Of a stretch of DNA of 64,000 nucleotides, positions 10,107-20,730 are shown piece after piece (position 1 is the first letter of the stretch; the number at the start of each line of letters is the position of its first letter). The position numbers were made by a program, and so were the translations under genes. The DNA lies in contig NZ_PVTK01000003.1 in the NCBI RefSeq assembly GCF_003002925.1, forward strand, positions 1-64,000, in the 5' to 3' direction. The notes under the pieces are model-generated. The model searched no databases, was not told the origin of the DNA, and saw nothing but the letters and a program-made list of their open reading frames with translations. The DNA comes from Vreelandella songnenensis. GTDB taxonomy: Bacteria > Pseudomonadota > Gammaproteobacteria > Pseudomonadales > Halomonadaceae.

Positions 10107-10721
10107 CTAGCGCTGCGGAATCAGCTGACCATCCGGTCCTACGTTAAGGCGGATGGTAGGCGTCAGTAACCCAGCGGGCAGCGTCATGCCCAGCCCGCGC
10201 AGGTCTCCGGGGGTAATCGCCAGCTCACTGCCCGCCGGCAGCTCGCCCTGTGCGGCAAGCTGCTTGGCCAGATTGACCATGGGCGCCATCTTCTGCGTGT
10301 CGGTGCCCAACACATCAAAGGCCAGCGGCAGGCGCAGGTTGGCATCATCGCCAGGCGTCAGCGCCACATCCTGAGAGTACTGGCCCTTGACCGGGTCTAC
10401 GCCCGGCATGTTCAGCGTCCAGTTGAACCCTGACATGGCCACCGCCGGCATGCCCGGCGGCAGGCCCAGGCCCATGGCGAGGGTCGCCTGAACCGGCAGG
10501 CTGCCCGCCCCCAGGCTCGAGGCCAGCAGGCTGCTCAGGTCGCTGGTATCCAGACCCGCATTGAGGCTGTAAGGGCCAATACGCACGTCCTCAACGCCCA
10601 GCGAGGTCACCGCCAAGCGAAACGCAAACAGCCCGGTTTGGGGCAGGGCCAGGCAGCCAGTAAGCAGGCTGGCCAGTCCCAGAGTTACCAGCCAGCGCCA
10701 GTAACGAACGGCATAACGCAT
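10107..10721 (-). CDS. Putative lipoprotein, possibly LEA type 2-like
   Basis: The 204-residue product starts with a lipoprotein signal peptide (lipobox LLTGC) and should be attached to an envelope membrane. The rest is a Gly/Pro/Leu-rich beta-type sequence. Parts such as VTSLGVEDVRIGPYSLN, VQATLAMGLGLPPGMPAV and DANLRLPLAFDVLG resemble the LEA-2/WHy fold, a single beta-sandwich found in some bacterial lipoproteins. That assignment is weak and rests on pattern only. It is a single gene downstream of der, from which it is separated by a terminator at 10819-10849. No function can be named. Confidence 0.55.
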   Translation of the reverse strand: MRYAVRYWRWLVTLGLASLLTGCLALPQTGLFAFRLAVTSLGVEDVRIGPYSLNAGLDTSDLSSLLASSLGAGSLPVQATLAMGLGLPPGMPAVAMSGFNWTLNMPGVDPVKGQYSQDVALTPGDDANLRLPLAFDVLGTDTQKMAPMVNLAKQLAAQGELPAGSELAITPGDLRGLGMTLPAGLLTPTIRLNVGPDGQLIPQR

Positions 10722-10818
10722 AGATTCCCTCCCGGGAAGGGCAAGTGCTGGTACACGCCAGCAGTGGTGGGCTAAAAAGCGCGGCTATTTGAGGGCCCGC
10801 GCGGGTTTCTGTCAAGTA

Positions 10819-10849
10819 TAAAAAACGCCTGCCGGTGACGGCAGGCGTT
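10819..10849 (-). terminator. Rho-independent terminator of the der gene
   Basis: An 11-bp stem (AACGCCTGCCG at 10824-10834 with CGGCAGGCGTT at 10839-10849) and GTGA loop is followed on the minus strand by a run of six T. It lies 30 bases past the der stop and would end the hisS-yfgM-bamB-der transcript. Confidence 0.85.
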
Positions 10850-10879
10850 GCGATAAAGCGGGCGAGATAGTGCGTAACC

Positions 10880-12283
10880 TCAGCGGCGCTTCTGGCGCGC
10901 CTCTTTGGTCCGGTTGAGCTCGCGCTTCTTGGCTTTCTCTTTATCGCTGGCGCCGGCCATGTGGTCAAACGGGTTGTCGCCGGAGCGGAACTCGAAGCGC
11001 ATGGGTGTGCCGCGTACTTTCAACACCTTGCGGAAGGTGTTGATCAGATAGCGACGATAGGCTTCGGGCACCGATGAGGTCTGGTTGCCGTGTACCACGA
11101 TAATCGGCGGGTTGCTGCCGCCCTGGTGGGCCATGCGCAGCTTGATACGCCGCCCATTGACCATGGGGGGCGGATGCTGGCTGACCGCATCCTGAAGCAG
11201 CGTGGTCAGGCGGTTGGTAGACCAGTGCGCGTTGGCCGCGTTGAACGCTCGGTCAATCGAGGGGTACAGGTCGCCTACCGCGGTGCCGTGCAGCGCCGAG
11301 ATAAAGTGCATTTCGGCGTAGTCGGCAAATCCCAGGCGGCGCTTGATATCCGAGCGCATCTTCTCCTTGGCGTCGCTTTCCAGGCCATCCCACTTGTTGA
11401 TGGCCAGTACCAGCGCGCGTCCGGTGGTCAGCACGTAATCCAGCAGGTGCATATCCTGCTCGACCAGGCCATTGCGCGCATCCAGCACCATCACTGCCAC
11501 GTGACACTCTTTGATCGCATCCAGCGTCTTGATGATCGAGAACTTCTCGGCGATTTCACTGACGTTCTTGCGCCGCCTCACACCTGCCGTGTCGATCAAT
11601 ACGTAGGGTTTGCCACGCCGCTCGAAGGGAATCTCGATGGCATCGCGCGTGGTGCCCGCTTCATCGAACACGACCACGCGGTCTTCGCCGAGCAGGCGAT
11701 TGACCAGCGTGGATTTGCCCACGTTCGGGCGGCCGATGACACCAATACGAATACCCTTGCTGCCGGTATCTGCCGGAATGCTGGCGTCGCGCTCGGGGAA
11801 CGGCTCCAGCACGGTATCCATAAGGGTGGAGACATTGCGCCCATGGGCGGCGGCAATCGGGCACGGGTCGCCAAGGCCCAGTTTCCAGAAGTCGGCCATG
11901 GCCGAGTGCTCTTCCAGGCCGTCGGTCTTGTTGACCACCAGCCAGGTTTTCTTCTGATTGACCCGCAGGTGGTTGGCGATGGCCTCGTCGGCCACGTTCA
12001 GGCCGGCGCGGGCATCCACCAGGAACAAGACGATATCGGCTTCATCGATCGCGGCAAGCGACTGCTCGGCCATTGCCGCATCGATGCCTTCTTCATCACC
12101 GCTGATGCCGCCGGTATCGATGACGGTGTAGCTCTTGTTGCCCAGCATGCCGTTACCGTACTTGCGGTCACGGGTCAGGCCGGGAAAATCAGCGACCAAC
12201 GCATCACGCGAGCGCGTCAGTCGGTTAAACAGCGTCGATTTGCCCACATTGGGGCGACCGACTAAAGCAATGACGGGTGTCAT
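10880..12283 (-). CDS. der: Ribosome biogenesis GTPase Der (EngA)
   Basis: Der is an essential GTPase with two G domains in tandem that helps assemble the 50S subunit. The 467-residue product shows both: GRPNVGKST at residues 9-17 with DTGG and NKTD, and a second GRPNVGKST near residue 183 with DTAGV and NKWD. A C-terminal KH-like domain (about 360-440) ends in a basic tail rich in Lys and Arg. It is the last gene of the yfgM-bamB-der run and overlaps the bamB stop by 4 bases. Length and motif order are entirely typical. Confidence 0.97.
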   Translation of the reverse strand: MTPVIALVGRPNVGKSTLFNRLTRSRDALVADFPGLTRDRKYGNGMLGNKSYTVIDTGGISGDEEGIDAAMAEQSLAAIDEADIVLFLVDARAGLNVADEAIANHLRVNQKKTWLVVNKTDGLEEHSAMADFWKLGLGDPCPIAAAHGRNVSTLMDTVLEPFPERDASIPADTGSKGIRIGVIGRPNVGKSTLVNRLLGEDRVVVFDEAGTTRDAIEIPFERRGKPYVLIDTAGVRRRKNVSEIAEKFSIIKTLDAIKECHVAVMVLDARNGLVEQDMHLLDYVLTTGRALVLAINKWDGLESDAKEKMRSDIKRRLGFADYAEMHFISALHGTAVGDLYPSIDRAFNAANAHWSTNRLTTLLQDAVSQHPPPMVNGRRIKLRMAHQGGSNPPIIVVHGNQTSSVPEAYRRYLINTFRKVLKVRGTPMRFEFRSGDNPFDHMAGASDKEKAKKRELNRTKEARQKRR

Positions 12284-13449
12284 GGAGTGACTTCCAGGGT
12301 TTCCAGGCGACCATTGTTGGCCTGGACATGAATGGTGTTGCCTTCGGTAACCGGGGCCACGCTGATACCGGATTTGTGGACCCGTGTGCGGCCGGTAAGG
12401 TCGCCGCTACGCGCGTCGATCAGGTGGACATAGCCCTCGAAATCGCCAAATACCAGGTTACCATCGGCAAAGGCCGGGGCGGTCAGCCAGCGGTCTTCAA
12501 GATCGTCGTTGCGCCAGATTTCCTGGCCGGTACCGGCATCCAGGGCAACTACCTGGCTATCGTCGGTGACCACGAACAGGTAATCGCCCACCATCAGCGG
12601 CGTCTTGCGGCTGGAGAGGCTGCTTTCCCAGATAACGCTTCCCTGAGTGGCTTCCAGCGCCACGACGCGGCTGTTGTAGCTGGTGACGAACAGGCGGCCA
12701 TCCGGAGTGATCAGCGGCTGGCCGGAAAGATCCACCAGGCGCTCGACTTCGCTGCGACCGGAAGGCGTGGCAATCTGCAAGTCCCAAAGGGGCTGGCCGC
12801 TGCGGTTATCCAGCGTCACCAGGCGACCGTTGGCCAGGCCAGCGAAGGTGACCGGATCAATGACCGTGGGCGTGCCGGTGCCGCGCAGGGTAAGCGCTGG
12901 TTGGGAGCTGGTATAGACCCAGCGCTCCTGGCCGGAGGCGCGATCCAGGGCGGTCACCTGGCCGTCCACGCTTTGAACGATCAGCAACTGCTGGTTGGCC
13001 TGGGGGGCGGCGAGTACTTCACTGGAGACCCGTGCACGCCAGCTGACGCTGCCGTCGCGCTGGTCAAGGGCGATGACTTCGCCGTTGCGCGTGCCCAGGT
13101 ACACCTCGCCGGCAATGGCGGTCAGAGCGCTTGAAACCGGCGTATCGAGCTCTACCTGCCACTTGCGGTCGCCGTTATCCGCGTTGAGCGCCATGACCAG
13201 GCCTTCGGCATCCGCGGCAAAAACGGTATTGCCTGCACGGGCCGGGGCGATGGGGTAGCGTGCGCGACCAAGGCCATTGCCTACGTTCTGGCGCCACTGG
13301 GTATCGAGCGTGGCGGTTTCATTAAAGCTTTGCAGCTCTTTTGGCGTGTAAGCGGGCTCACCCTTGCTGGCACAGCCGGCCAGCAGGGCAATGGCGGCGG
13401 CGCCGAAGGTCACGCGCATGATCTGTTTGGAAAGTCGCAGAGTCATCAT
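12280..13449 (-). CDS. bamB: Outer membrane protein assembly factor BamB
   Basis: BamB is a periplasmic lipoprotein of the BAM complex, an eight-bladed beta-propeller that binds BamA and speeds insertion of outer membrane beta-barrels. The 389-residue product has a lipoprotein signal (lipobox LLAGC) and repeated PQQ-like blades such as [39 protein letters not shown] and [20 protein letters not shown]. It overlaps yfgM upstream (ATGA) and der downstream by 4 bases each, so all three are translationally coupled. Confidence 0.95.
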   Translation of the reverse strand: MMTLRLSKQIMRVTFGAAAIALLAGCASKGEPAYTPKELQSFNETATLDTQWRQNVGNGLGRARYPIAPARAGNTVFAADAEGLVMALNADNGDRKWQVELDTPVSSALTAIAGEVYLGTRNGEVIALDQRDGSVSWRARVSSEVLAAPQANQQLLIVQSVDGQVTALDRASGQERWVYTSSQPALTLRGTGTPTVIDPVTFAGLANGRLVTLDNRSGQPLWDLQIATPSGRSEVERLVDLSGQPLITPDGRLFVTSYNSRVVALEATQGSVIWESSLSSRKTPLMVGDYLFVVTDDSQVVALDAGTGQEIWRNDDLEDRWLTAPAFADGNLVFGDFEGYVHLIDARSGDLTGRTRVHKSGISVAPVTEGNTIHVQANNGRLETLEVTP

Positions 13450-14102
13450 TGTGTCGCCTCCTCGGCGCCGAGATCGTCAAGCTTGAATTGCACGCCGTAA
13501 AGCGTTTGGTCCTGCTCTTGGGCAAGTGCCATGGCGTCCTGCCAGGCGCTTCTGGCCTGGTCGGTCTGGCCGAGGGCGGCGTAGGCATCACCGCGAACAT
13601 CGGCCTGCTGAGCAGCCAGGGAATCGCTGATCGGCTCATCCAGCAGCTCGAGGGCAGCGTCAGGGTTGTCGCTCTCCACTTCGATACGCGCCAGGCGTAG
13701 CCAGGCAAGGCTTTGAACGTAGCGGTGCGAGGAGTCGTCGGCCACCTGTTCAAGTGCTTCCCGAGCGGCGTCGAGATCATCTTGCTGCACGGAGATGCGG
13801 GCATCCAGCAGACGTGCCAGATCGGCGTACAGCGTCTTGCCGTAATCGTCGGTCAGCTCGGCAATCAGTTCGCGGGCGCCGGCGGTCTGCTGCTCGTCCA
13901 GCTCATTGGCCGTCGCGATGCTGACCAGCTGCTGATAGCGGACCGAGGCGGCTTCCGACTGGCCTTGCTGATAGTTCTGCCAGGCGTTCCAGCCAAACAC
14001 ACCGGCGGCGGCCAGCACGGCACCGGCAATCAGCGAGGTGCCGTTCTCTTTCCACCAGCGCTTGGCTACATCCAGCTGCTCTTCTTCGCTTCGATCCGCC
14101 AC
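13446..14102 (-). CDS. yfgM: Periplasmic TPR-like protein YfgM
   Basis: YfgM is anchored in the inner membrane with its TPR-like domain in the periplasm, where relatives bind PpiD and the SecYEG translocon. The 218-residue product has a short cytoplasmic N-terminus rich in acidic residues, one transmembrane segment (SLIAGAVLAAAGVFGWNAW, about residues 24-42) and helical repeats to the C-terminus. It sits between hisS and bamB as in other gammaproteobacteria and overlaps bamB by 4 bases. The hisS-yfgM gap is 80 bases. Confidence 0.9.
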   Translation of the reverse strand: MADRSEEEQLDVAKRWWKENGTSLIAGAVLAAAGVFGWNAWQNYQQGQSEAASVRYQQLVSIATANELDEQQTAGARELIAELTDDYGKTLYADLARLLDARISVQQDDLDAAREALEQVADDSSHRYVQSLAWLRLARIEVESDNPDAALELLDEPISDSLAAQQADVRGDAYAALGQTDQARSAWQDAMALAQEQDQTLYGVQFKLDDLGAEEATQ

Positions 14103-14182
14103 GGGCGGTCTCCTATTGCATGATATCGCCGCTCCATAGCGACGATAAGTGATTGGTAGGCGCGCAGCGCCGGTTCAACGGC

Positions 14183-15478
14183 TCAGCGAGCCAGCAGTTC
14201 GCCAAGCGTGGAGGCGAGTTCGGCCTGGCGTGCATGCTGCTGTTCGCGGTCATCGCGCAGGAACTTGAGCGTTACCTGCTGCTTGGCCAGTTCATCTTCG
14301 CCCAGCAAGATGGCAATGGCCGCCGCGCTCTTGTCCGCCTTCTTCATGCGGCTCTTGAAGCTGCCGCCGCCGCAGTGCAGTTGAAGGCGCAGATCGGGGA
14401 GCTCACTACGAAGCTGCTCGGCGAGCGTCAGTGCGGCAACCGTGGCGCTATCGTCCATGGGCACAACATAGACATCGCAGCCGCCAAGCGCTTCGTCAGG
14501 CACGAGATCCAGCGTTTCCAGCAGCAGAATGAGGCGCTCGATGCCCATAGCGAACCCGACGGCGGGTGTGGGCTTGCCGCCCAGCTGCTCGACCAGGCCG
14601 TCGTAGCGGCCGCCAGCGCATACCGTGCCCTGGCTGCCCAGCGCCGTGGTGGTCCATTCGAACACCGTGCGGCAGTAGTAGTCGAGCCCGCGCACCAGGC
14701 GTGGGTTGACCACGAAAGGCACGCCTGCGGCGTCGAGCATGGCCTTGAGCTGCTCGAAGTGCTCGCGGGATTCGTCATCCAGGTGATCCATCAACTGCGG
14801 CGCGCCGTCGAGCATCTCGGCCATGGCCGGGTTCTTGGAGTCCAGAATGCGCAGCGGGTTGCTGGTCAGGCGGCGCAGGGAGTCTTCATCCAGCACCTCG
14901 TGGTGCTGTTCAAAATAGGCCACCAACAGGTCGCGGTAGGCCGCACGCGCCTCAGATGAGCCCAGCGAATTGAGTTCAAGCGTGACATGTTCCAGCAGAC
15001 CAAGCTCTTTCCACAGCCGGGCCGAGAGCAGGATCACTTCGGCATCGATATCCGGGCCGTCGAAGCCGTAGGTTTCAACCCCTACCTGGTGGAACTGGCG
15101 GTAGCGGCCCTTCTGCGGACGTTCGTGACGAAACATCGGGCCCTGGTACCAGAGACGCTGGGTCTGGTTGTACAAAAGGCCGTGCTCCATGGCCGCCCGC
15201 ACGCAGCTGGCGGTGCCTTCCGGACGCAGGGTCAGGCTGTCGCCGTTGCGGTCCTCAAACGTGTACATCTCCTTTTCGACGATATCCGTCACTTCGCCGA
15301 TGGAGCGGGCGAACAGCGCAGTCTGCTCGACGATGGGCGTGCGAATCTCGTCAAAGCCGTAGCGCAGCATCAACTGGCGCACCTTGGCCTCAAAAAATTG
15401 CCAGCGAGGGCTATCGCTGGGCAACAGGTCGTTCATTCCACGGATGGCTTGAATCTTTTTAGCGGCGGACTTGCTCAA
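14183..15478 (-). CDS. hisS: Histidine-tRNA ligase
   Basis: HisRS charges tRNA-His. The 431-residue product is a class II synthetase with motif 1 around [10 protein letters not shown], motif 2 ([20 protein letters not shown]), the histidine motif [15 protein letters not shown] and motif 3 ([11 protein letters not shown]), then the anticodon-binding domain from about residue 330. I chose the TTG at 15478 because an AGGAG site lies 6 bases upstream and the protein then begins [16 protein letters not shown], as relatives do. An ATG at 15499 or the start at 15541 would add unsupported residues. ispG is 46 bases upstream. Confidence 0.95.
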   Translation of the reverse strand: MSKSAAKKIQAIRGMNDLLPSDSPRWQFFEAKVRQLMLRYGFDEIRTPIVEQTALFARSIGEVTDIVEKEMYTFEDRNGDSLTLRPEGTASCVRAAMEHGLLYNQTQRLWYQGPMFRHERPQKGRYRQFHQVGVETYGFDGPDIDAEVILLSARLWKELGLLEHVTLELNSLGSSEARAAYRDLLVAYFEQHHEVLDEDSLRRLTSNPLRILDSKNPAMAEMLDGAPQLMDHLDDESREHFEQLKAMLDAAGVPFVVNPRLVRGLDYYCRTVFEWTTTALGSQGTVCAGGRYDGLVEQLGGKPTPAVGFAMGIERLILLLETLDLVPDEALGGCDVYVVPMDDSATVAALTLAEQLRSELPDLRLQLHCGGGSFKSRMKKADKSAAAIAILLGEDELAKQQVTLKFLRDDREQQHARQAELASTLGELLAR

Positions 15479-15524
15479 TGAAAACTCCTTGTTCTGCATC
15501 CTGGCTGATGCACGGTCCCGGCGG

Positions 15525-16652
15525 TTAGACGCTGCGGGCAATCATGTCATCTTCTTGCTGCTGTTTTTGGCGCACTTTTTCGCGGATCAGCCGCTCCAGG
15601 TCATCCACCAAGTGGTCGTTACGCAGCTTGCTGGCGGGCTTGCCGTCGATATACACAAGGTTCGCGGGGCTGCCGCCGGTCAGGCCGATATCGGTCTCCT
15701 TGGCCTCGCCCGGGCCATTGACCACGCAGCCGATCACGGAAACATCCAGCGGTGTCATCACGTCTTCCAGGCGCTCCTCGAGCTGGTTCATGGTGCTGAT
15801 GACGTCGAAGTTCTGGCGCGAGCAGCTGGGGCAGGCGATGAAATTGATACCCTTGGCGCGCAGCCGCAGGCTCTTGAGCATGTCAAAACCGACCTTGATC
15901 TCTTCCACCGGGTCGGCGGCAAGCGAGACGCGGATGGTATCGCCAATGCCATCCATCAACAGCATGCCAAGGCCAATGGAGGATTTCACCGTGCCCGAGC
16001 GCAGGCCGCCGGCTTCGGTAATCCCCAGGTGAAGCGGCTGTTCGATGCGCGTGGCAAGCTCGCGGTAGGCGGCCACGGCCATGAACACGTCGGAGGCCTT
16101 GACGCTGACCTTGAACTCTTGAAAGTCGAGCCGGTCCAGGTGGTCGATATGGCGCATGGCCGACTCTACCAGAGCGGCAGGCGTGGGTTCGCCGTACTTC
16201 TTCTGCAGGTCCTTCTCCAGCGAGCCTGCGTTGACGCCGATACGGATCGGGATGCCGTGGTCGCGGGCAGCGCTGACCACCGCGCGCACGCGGTCTTCGC
16301 GGCCAATGTTGCCGGGGTTGATGCGCAGGCAGTCAACGCCAAGCTCCGCCACGCGCAGGGCGATCTTGTAGTCGAAGTGAATATCCGCGACCAGCGGTAC
16401 ATCGACAAGCTTCTTGATCTTGCCAAAGGCTTCGGCGGCGTCCATGTCCGGTACGGAAACACGGACGATGTCAGCACCGGCTTTTTCCAGCTGCTGGATC
16501 TGCCCAACGGTTGCCGCCACGTCCAGCGTGTTGGTGTTGGTCATGCTCTGTACGGAAATGGGCGCATTTCCGCCTACCGCCACATTACCTACGTGAATCT
16601 GGCGAGACTGGCGGCGTTTTATCGGAGAAGGGGCGTGCATAGGACGGGTCAC
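15525..16652 (-). CDS. ispG: (E)-4-hydroxy-3-methylbut-2-enyl-diphosphate synthase IspG (GcpE)
   Basis: IspG is the [4Fe-4S] enzyme that makes HMBPP from MEcPP in the MEP isoprenoid pathway. The 375-residue product has the TIM-barrel start ([18 protein letters not shown]) and the C-terminal cluster ligands [12 protein letters not shown] and [16 protein letters not shown]. It lies downstream of rodZ, overlapping it by 4 bases, and upstream of hisS, as in Pseudomonas and E. coli. Confidence 0.97.
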   Translation of the reverse strand: MTRPMHAPSPIKRRQSRQIHVGNVAVGGNAPISVQSMTNTNTLDVAATVGQIQQLEKAGADIVRVSVPDMDAAEAFGKIKKLVDVPLVADIHFDYKIALRVAELGVDCLRINPGNIGREDRVRAVVSAARDHGIPIRIGVNAGSLEKDLQKKYGEPTPAALVESAMRHIDHLDRLDFQEFKVSVKASDVFMAVAAYRELATRIEQPLHLGITEAGGLRSGTVKSSIGLGMLLMDGIGDTIRVSLAADPVEEIKVGFDMLKSLRLRAKGINFIACPSCSRQNFDVISTMNQLEERLEDVMTPLDVSVIGCVVNGPGEAKETDIGLTGGSPANLVYIDGKPASKLRNDHLVDDLERLIREKVRQKQQQEDDMIARSV

Positions 16653-17617
16653 TCTCCCAGGGTAAATCGGGCGACATTGTTGGCGCCGGCGCGTTGCGCA
16701 AGGTTGACCTGCTCACCTTGGTAGCGCAGCTCGACGCCAGTGGCGTTTCCTACGGTCAAACGAAACGGCGGCTCACCTTCCACTGTGGCGGTGGTGCCCG
16801 GCGTTTGCAGGCCAACGAACACGCGCTGGTTGTTGGCGTCGAAAATTTCGGTCCAGGACTGCTCGTTGAAGGTAAGTTCCAGGCGGTTGGCGCTGCCGGT
16901 AGGCGCGTCAGCCTCCTGAGTCTCTTCTTCCTCGGAGCTTGCGTTTTCAGCGTTGGCGGCGACAACCAGAGCGGCCACGTCGTTTACCGTAGCGGCAGGC
17001 GCATCGCTTGCATCGCTTTCGGCCGGGGCGTCTTCACCGGTATCGGCATCGCCTTGTGGCGCAGTACGTGCGGAAGGCTGCTCTGAAGAGAGCGCGGGCG
17101 AAGTGGGCGGCGCGGGCTCGGCGCCTTCCTCGGCGGCGGGCGGCAGCTCGCCCTCTTCTTCCATGGAGCTTCCATCGAAGCTTGGCGGCTCGCTGCCGCC
17201 ACGGCTTTGCCACCACATCACGGTCACGCCAATCAGCGCGGCAATGATCAGTACCGTTACCAGCCTGAACAGCCAGGCGCCCAGCTTCGAAGGCGGGCGA
17301 TTGACGGACACCGGGGCCACCTTGCGTTCGGCGTCTGCCGCACCAAAGCGCTCCTGGTAGGCGTCCAGCACCAGCCGGTCATCCAGGCCCAGGTACTTGG
17401 CGTAGGCGCGCAGGTAGCCGCGGCGGTAGGCGGTCACCGGAATCTCGTCGTAGCGGTCCTGTTCGAGCCCTTCGACCACGGCAGGGCGCAGGTTGAGCGC
17501 ACGGGCAGCGTCACTTAGCGGCACGCCGAGCTGTTCACGCTGACGCGAGAGCAGTTCGCCGGGGGAGGCGTGGGTACGAGAAGCAGTGGCACTATCTTGT
17601 AACGGTGTCTCGCTCAT
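16649..17617 (-). CDS. rodZ: Cell shape protein RodZ
   Basis: RodZ links the MreB cytoskeleton to the inner membrane and keeps rod shape. The 322-residue product has a cytoplasmic helix-turn-helix domain of the Xre type (about residues 20-90, with [20 protein letters not shown]), a linker, one transmembrane helix ([18 protein letters not shown], about 115-133), a long acidic Pro/Ser/Glu-rich periplasmic spacer, and a C-terminal DUF4115 beta domain starting near [19 protein letters not shown]. An AAGGA ribosome site precedes the ATG. Confidence 0.93.
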   Translation of the reverse strand: MSETPLQDSATASRTHASPGELLSRQREQLGVPLSDAARALNLRPAVVEGLEQDRYDEIPVTAYRRGYLRAYAKYLGLDDRLVLDAYQERFGAADAERKVAPVSVNRPPSKLGAWLFRLVTVLIIAALIGVTVMWWQSRGGSEPPSFDGSSMEEEGELPPAAEEGAEPAPPTSPALSSEQPSARTAPQGDADTGEDAPAESDASDAPAATVNDVAALVVAANAENASSEEEETQEADAPTGSANRLELTFNEQSWTEIFDANNQRVFVGLQTPGTTATVEGEPPFRLTVGNATGVELRYQGEQVNLAQRAGANNVARFTLGE

Positions 17618-17658
17618 GGCTGAGCATCCTTAAATAAATTAGGTGATCAGGGCATCAA

Positions 17659-18393
17659 TCAATACGTGCCAAGCTGGCGCTGGTAGTCGGCTGCCAAGGC
17701 GTCATCGCCTGTGACGCGGGCGATATTCATCGCCATTTCCAGCGTTGCCTGGTCCGGGCCGGCCAGCTGCAGGTAGGTCTGCAGCGGCGTCCGGGCGCTT
17801 TCGTAATTGCCCTGTGAAAATTCCAGTTCGGCTAGGGTTAAATACCCGCGTGGGTCTCGCGGGTCGATTTGCTGCGCGCGGGTTAAATGGCCGCGCGCCT
17901 TATCAAATTCGTCCAGTGCCAGATAACATTGGCCCAGGTTGGTAAATAGCTGGGCACGATTGGCGTACTGGGTATCTTCAGACGCGTGTTCCAGCTGTTC
18001 GCAGGCGGCCGAAATCTGCCCCTGCTGATACAAAAACGCCGCATAGTTATTGCGGGCTTGGGTGAAATCGGGCTCGGCGTCTATCGCCTTTAGAAAATAG
18101 GTCTGAGCCAGCTCGACATCGCCCTGCTGCTGGTAGACCAGCGCCAGGGCCTGCAGCGCCTTGGCGTGCTGCGGGTCGAGCTCCAGCGCGCGGGTCAGGG
18201 CGGTATGCGCCCGCGGCAGGTTGGCCTGCTCAAGGTAGGCCACGCCCAGTTGGGTGTAGGCGTACTTGGCATCGTCGCTTGCCTTTGGAGGCGATGGGGA
18301 AGATGTGGCACAGCCGGCTAGCCATACGCTGCTCAACAGCACAGCGAGTATGGGCACCCTAAACGGGTCGAAGCGCCTGCAGTGACAGATCAT
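17659..18393 (-). CDS. pilW: Type IV pilus assembly lipoprotein PilW (PilF)
   Basis: PilW/PilF is an outer membrane lipoprotein made of TPR repeats that helps the PilQ secretin insert and multimerise. The 244-residue product has a signal ending in the lipobox WLAGC and then about six TPRs (for example YTQLGVAYLEQANLPRAHTA and ALQALALVYQQQGDVELAQT). The ATG at 18393 has a GAGGG site 5 bases upstream; the annotated open frame begins four codons earlier. The rlmN-pilW-rodZ order is conserved. Other pilus genes are not in this window. Confidence 0.9.
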   Translation of the reverse strand: MICHCRRFDPFRVPILAVLLSSVWLAGCATSSPSPPKASDDAKYAYTQLGVAYLEQANLPRAHTALTRALELDPQHAKALQALALVYQQQGDVELAQTYFLKAIDAEPDFTQARNNYAAFLYQQGQISAACEQLEHASEDTQYANRAQLFTNLGQCYLALDEFDKARGHLTRAQQIDPRDPRGYLTLAELEFSQGNYESARTPLQTYLQLAGPDQATLEMAMNIARVTGDDALAADYQRQLGTY

Positions 18394-18495
18394 GGTTGCC
18401 CTCATGGTGAAAATTGCCAGCTAACCGTCAACACGACGAATAAAAAACGTGTCCATCAAAGCGCCGTGCTGGCCGGAAGTCAAGATAAGCACCGT

Positions 18496-19677
18496 TTAGT
18501 CAGCATCCAACTGCACGGATTGAATATAGCGTGCGCTGCGTTTCGTGCGGTCTTTCACGCGGCCCACCAGCTGGCCGCAGGCGGCGTCAATGTCATCACC
18601 GCGGGTGATGCGCACCGTCGCGTTGTAGCCCAGGTCGTAAAGCCACTGCTGAAAACGCATTACCTGATTGCGCGAGGGCTTTTCATAACCCGAGTTGGGG
18701 AACGGGTTGAACGGTATCAAATTGATCTTGCAGGGCAACTCTTTCAGCAGGGCGGCCAGCTGCTCGGCATGCTCCTGCTGATCGTTCACATCGCGGATCA
18801 GCGTGTACTCGATGGTGACCTGGCGATTGTCCGGGCACTTGGAGAGATAGCGATGACACGCATCCAGCAGTGCCTGAATGTTGTACTTGCGGTTGATGGG
18901 CACCAGCTCGTTACGCAGCTCGTCGGTCGAGGCGTGCAGCGAAATGGCCAGGCTCACATCGATTTCATCGCCCAGCTTGTCGATCATGGGCACGACACCG
19001 GAGGTGGACAGGGTCACGCGGCGCTTGGAGAGCCCGTAGCCGTTGTCGTCCAGCATCAGCTTCATGGCGGGCACTACGTTATCAAAGTTGAGCAGGGGTT
19101 CGCCCATGCCCATCATGACCACGTTGGTGACCGGGCGGTTGGCGGTGTCGCGGCGCGGGCCTACGCTTCTTTGGGCGACCCATACCTGGCCGATGATCTC
19201 GGCGGCGGTCAGGTTGCGCTGAAAGCCCTGCTTGCCGGTGGAGCAGAAACTGCAATCCAGCGAGCAGCCCACCTGGGAAGAGACGCACAGCGTGCGGCGC
19301 TTGCCGTTCTCGGCCGGGATCAGCACTGTCTCGACGTAGCTGCCGTCTTCCACTTCCAGCACCCACTTACGCGTGCCGTCGCTTGAGGTCCCTTCATACA
19401 CCACGCCCGGGCCGCGGATTTCAGCCACCTGGGCGAGCTTGTCGCGCAGCGGCTTGGACAGGTTGGTCATGACGGAAAAGTCGTCGATGCCTTCCTGGTG
19501 AATCCACTTCATCAGCTGGGCGGCGCGAAACTTCTTTTCGCCGATCGACAAGAAGAACGCTTCCATCTGCTCGCGCGACATGCCGAGCAGGTTCTGACGC
19601 GCAGGGGCGTTGGCCGCTGGTGTCGTGTCATCAGGGGACGATTGGGGAGCAGGCGTATGTTGTACGGTGGTGGTCAT
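18496..19677 (-). CDS. rlmN: Dual-specificity 23S rRNA/tRNA methyltransferase RlmN
   Basis: RlmN is a radical SAM enzyme that methylates C2 of A2503 in 23S rRNA and A37 in some tRNAs. The motif [15 protein letters not shown] holds the CxxxCxxC cluster ligands, and [16 protein letters not shown] is the GEP motif. The resolving Cys lies near the C-terminus ([11 protein letters not shown]). The chosen ATG at 19677 gives 393 residues with a short low-complexity leader before [13 protein letters not shown]; a TTG at 19734 would lengthen it by 19 residues. Neither start has a convincing ribosome site. Confidence 0.95.
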   Translation of the reverse strand: MTTTVQHTPAPQSSPDDTTPAANAPARQNLLGMSREQMEAFFLSIGEKKFRAAQLMKWIHQEGIDDFSVMTNLSKPLRDKLAQVAEIRGPGVVYEGTSSDGTRKWVLEVEDGSYVETVLIPAENGKRRTLCVSSQVGCSLDCSFCSTGKQGFQRNLTAAEIIGQVWVAQRSVGPRRDTANRPVTNVVMMGMGEPLLNFDNVVPAMKLMLDDNGYGLSKRRVTLSTSGVVPMIDKLGDEIDVSLAISLHASTDELRNELVPINRKYNIQALLDACHRYLSKCPDNRQVTIEYTLIRDVNDQQEHAEQLAALLKELPCKINLIPFNPFPNSGYEKPSRNQVMRFQQWLYDLGYNATVRITRGDDIDAACGQLVGRVKDRTKRSARYIQSVQLDAD

Positions 19678-19761
19678 GGCGGTCAGCGTTCTGGAAAGGG
19701 GCGGGGGCAGAACCCCCGCGAAAATGGCCGGCAACGAACGTTGAAACGGCGGCGCTAGGGT

Positions 19762-20187
19762 TTAGCGCGGGCAGATTTCGTCGTTACCGAAGAAGTAGCT
19801 AATTTCACGCTCAGCACTTTCTGCAGAATCGGAACCATGGACAGCGTTGGCGTCGATTGTTTCCGCAAAGTCAGCACGGATGGTGCCCGGTGCTGCTTCT
19901 TTCGGGTTGGTAGCGCCCATCAGGTCGCGGTTCTTGGCAATCGCGCCTTCGCCTTCCAGCACCTGTACGACAACCGGGCCGGACGTCATGAAACCTACCA
20001 GGTCCTTGAAGAAAGGACGCTCTTTGTGCTCGGCGTAGAAACCGCCCGCTTTCTCTTCAGAAAGGTGAGTCATTTTAGCAGCAACGACTTGCAGGCCGGC
20101 TTTTTCGAAACGCGCGATGATGTCGCCGATAGCATTCTTGGCAACGGCATCGGGCTTGATGATGGAAAGAGTGCGTTCAGTAGCCAT
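19762..20187 (-). CDS. ndk: Nucleoside diphosphate kinase
   Basis: Ndk balances nucleoside triphosphate pools through a phosphohistidine intermediate. The 141-residue product has the typical start [15 protein letters not shown], the ATP-binding region and the active-site motif NAVHGSDS with the phosphorylated His. The C-terminal [16 protein letters not shown] is also conserved. The gene lies between iscA and rlmN, in the place where other genomes have hscA-fdx-iscX before ndk. Confidence 0.98.
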   Translation of the reverse strand: MATERTLSIIKPDAVAKNAIGDIIARFEKAGLQVVAAKMTHLSEEKAGGFYAEHKERPFFKDLVGFMTSGPVVVQVLEGEGAIAKNRDLMGATNPKEAAPGTIRADFAETIDANAVHGSDSAESAEREISYFFGNDEICPR

Positions 20188-20370
20188 GTCAAAATCTCCT
20201 CAAAAAGGGATAAAGCAGAAATTGCCGCCCTGGCAAGCCGGGGCGGCGAAGGAAAAGCGTTTCGGCAAGAGGGCGGTGACGCCCAAAGCGCTCACCGGTT
20301 GCCGAGTGGGCGCGATTATAGCGCTTCACGCCGGGGTTGAATACCGATGATACGCGCCAAGCCAAGCGGA

Positions 20371-20697
20371 TCAGACCGTGAAGCTCTCACCGCAGCCGCA
20401 CTCGTCCTTGACGTTGGGGTTGTTGAACTTGAAAAAGCGGTTCAAACCCTCGCTGACATAATCCACTTCGCTGCCGTCGAGCATCTCGAGCGCATCCGGT
20501 GCCACATAAACGCTGGCCCCATGCGCTTCAAAATGAATTTCGTCATCACCGACTTCATCGGCAAAATCCAGCACGTAGCTGTAACCCGAGCAGCCGCTGG
20601 GCTTGACCGATACCCGCAGGCCCAGGCCCTGGCCGCGCTCATCGAGCACGTGACGGATCTGTTGTGCGGCAGACGGGGTAATGTTGAGTGTTGCCAT
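20371..20697 (-). CDS. iscA: A-type iron-sulfur carrier protein IscA
   Basis: IscA-type proteins carry or deliver Fe-S clusters to apo-enzymes. The 108-residue product has the three conserved cysteines: one in PSGCSGYSY and two in ECGCGESF at the C-terminus. It lies only 33 bases after iscS, where iscU would normally come first. ErpA is very similar, so the isc name rests mainly on position. The next gene downstream is ndk; hscB, hscA, fdx and iscX are absent. Confidence 0.9.
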   Translation of the reverse strand: MATLNITPSAAQQIRHVLDERGQGLGLRVSVKPSGCSGYSYVLDFADEVGDDEIHFEAHGASVYVAPDALEMLDGSEVDYVSEGLNRFFKFNNPNVKDECGCGESFTV

Positions 20698-20730
20698 GAG
20701 GCGTCCTCCTGATAAAAAAGCGCCGGCCGC

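Noticed and set aside
11090-12265. 391-codon plus-strand frame opposite der
   Set aside because: It lies fully inside der, which shows both G domains; the antisense product is His/Gln-rich and without motifs.
15471-16724. 417-codon plus-strand frame opposite ispG
   Set aside because: ispG has its cluster cysteines and family length; the antisense frame also crosses gene borders, as shadows do.
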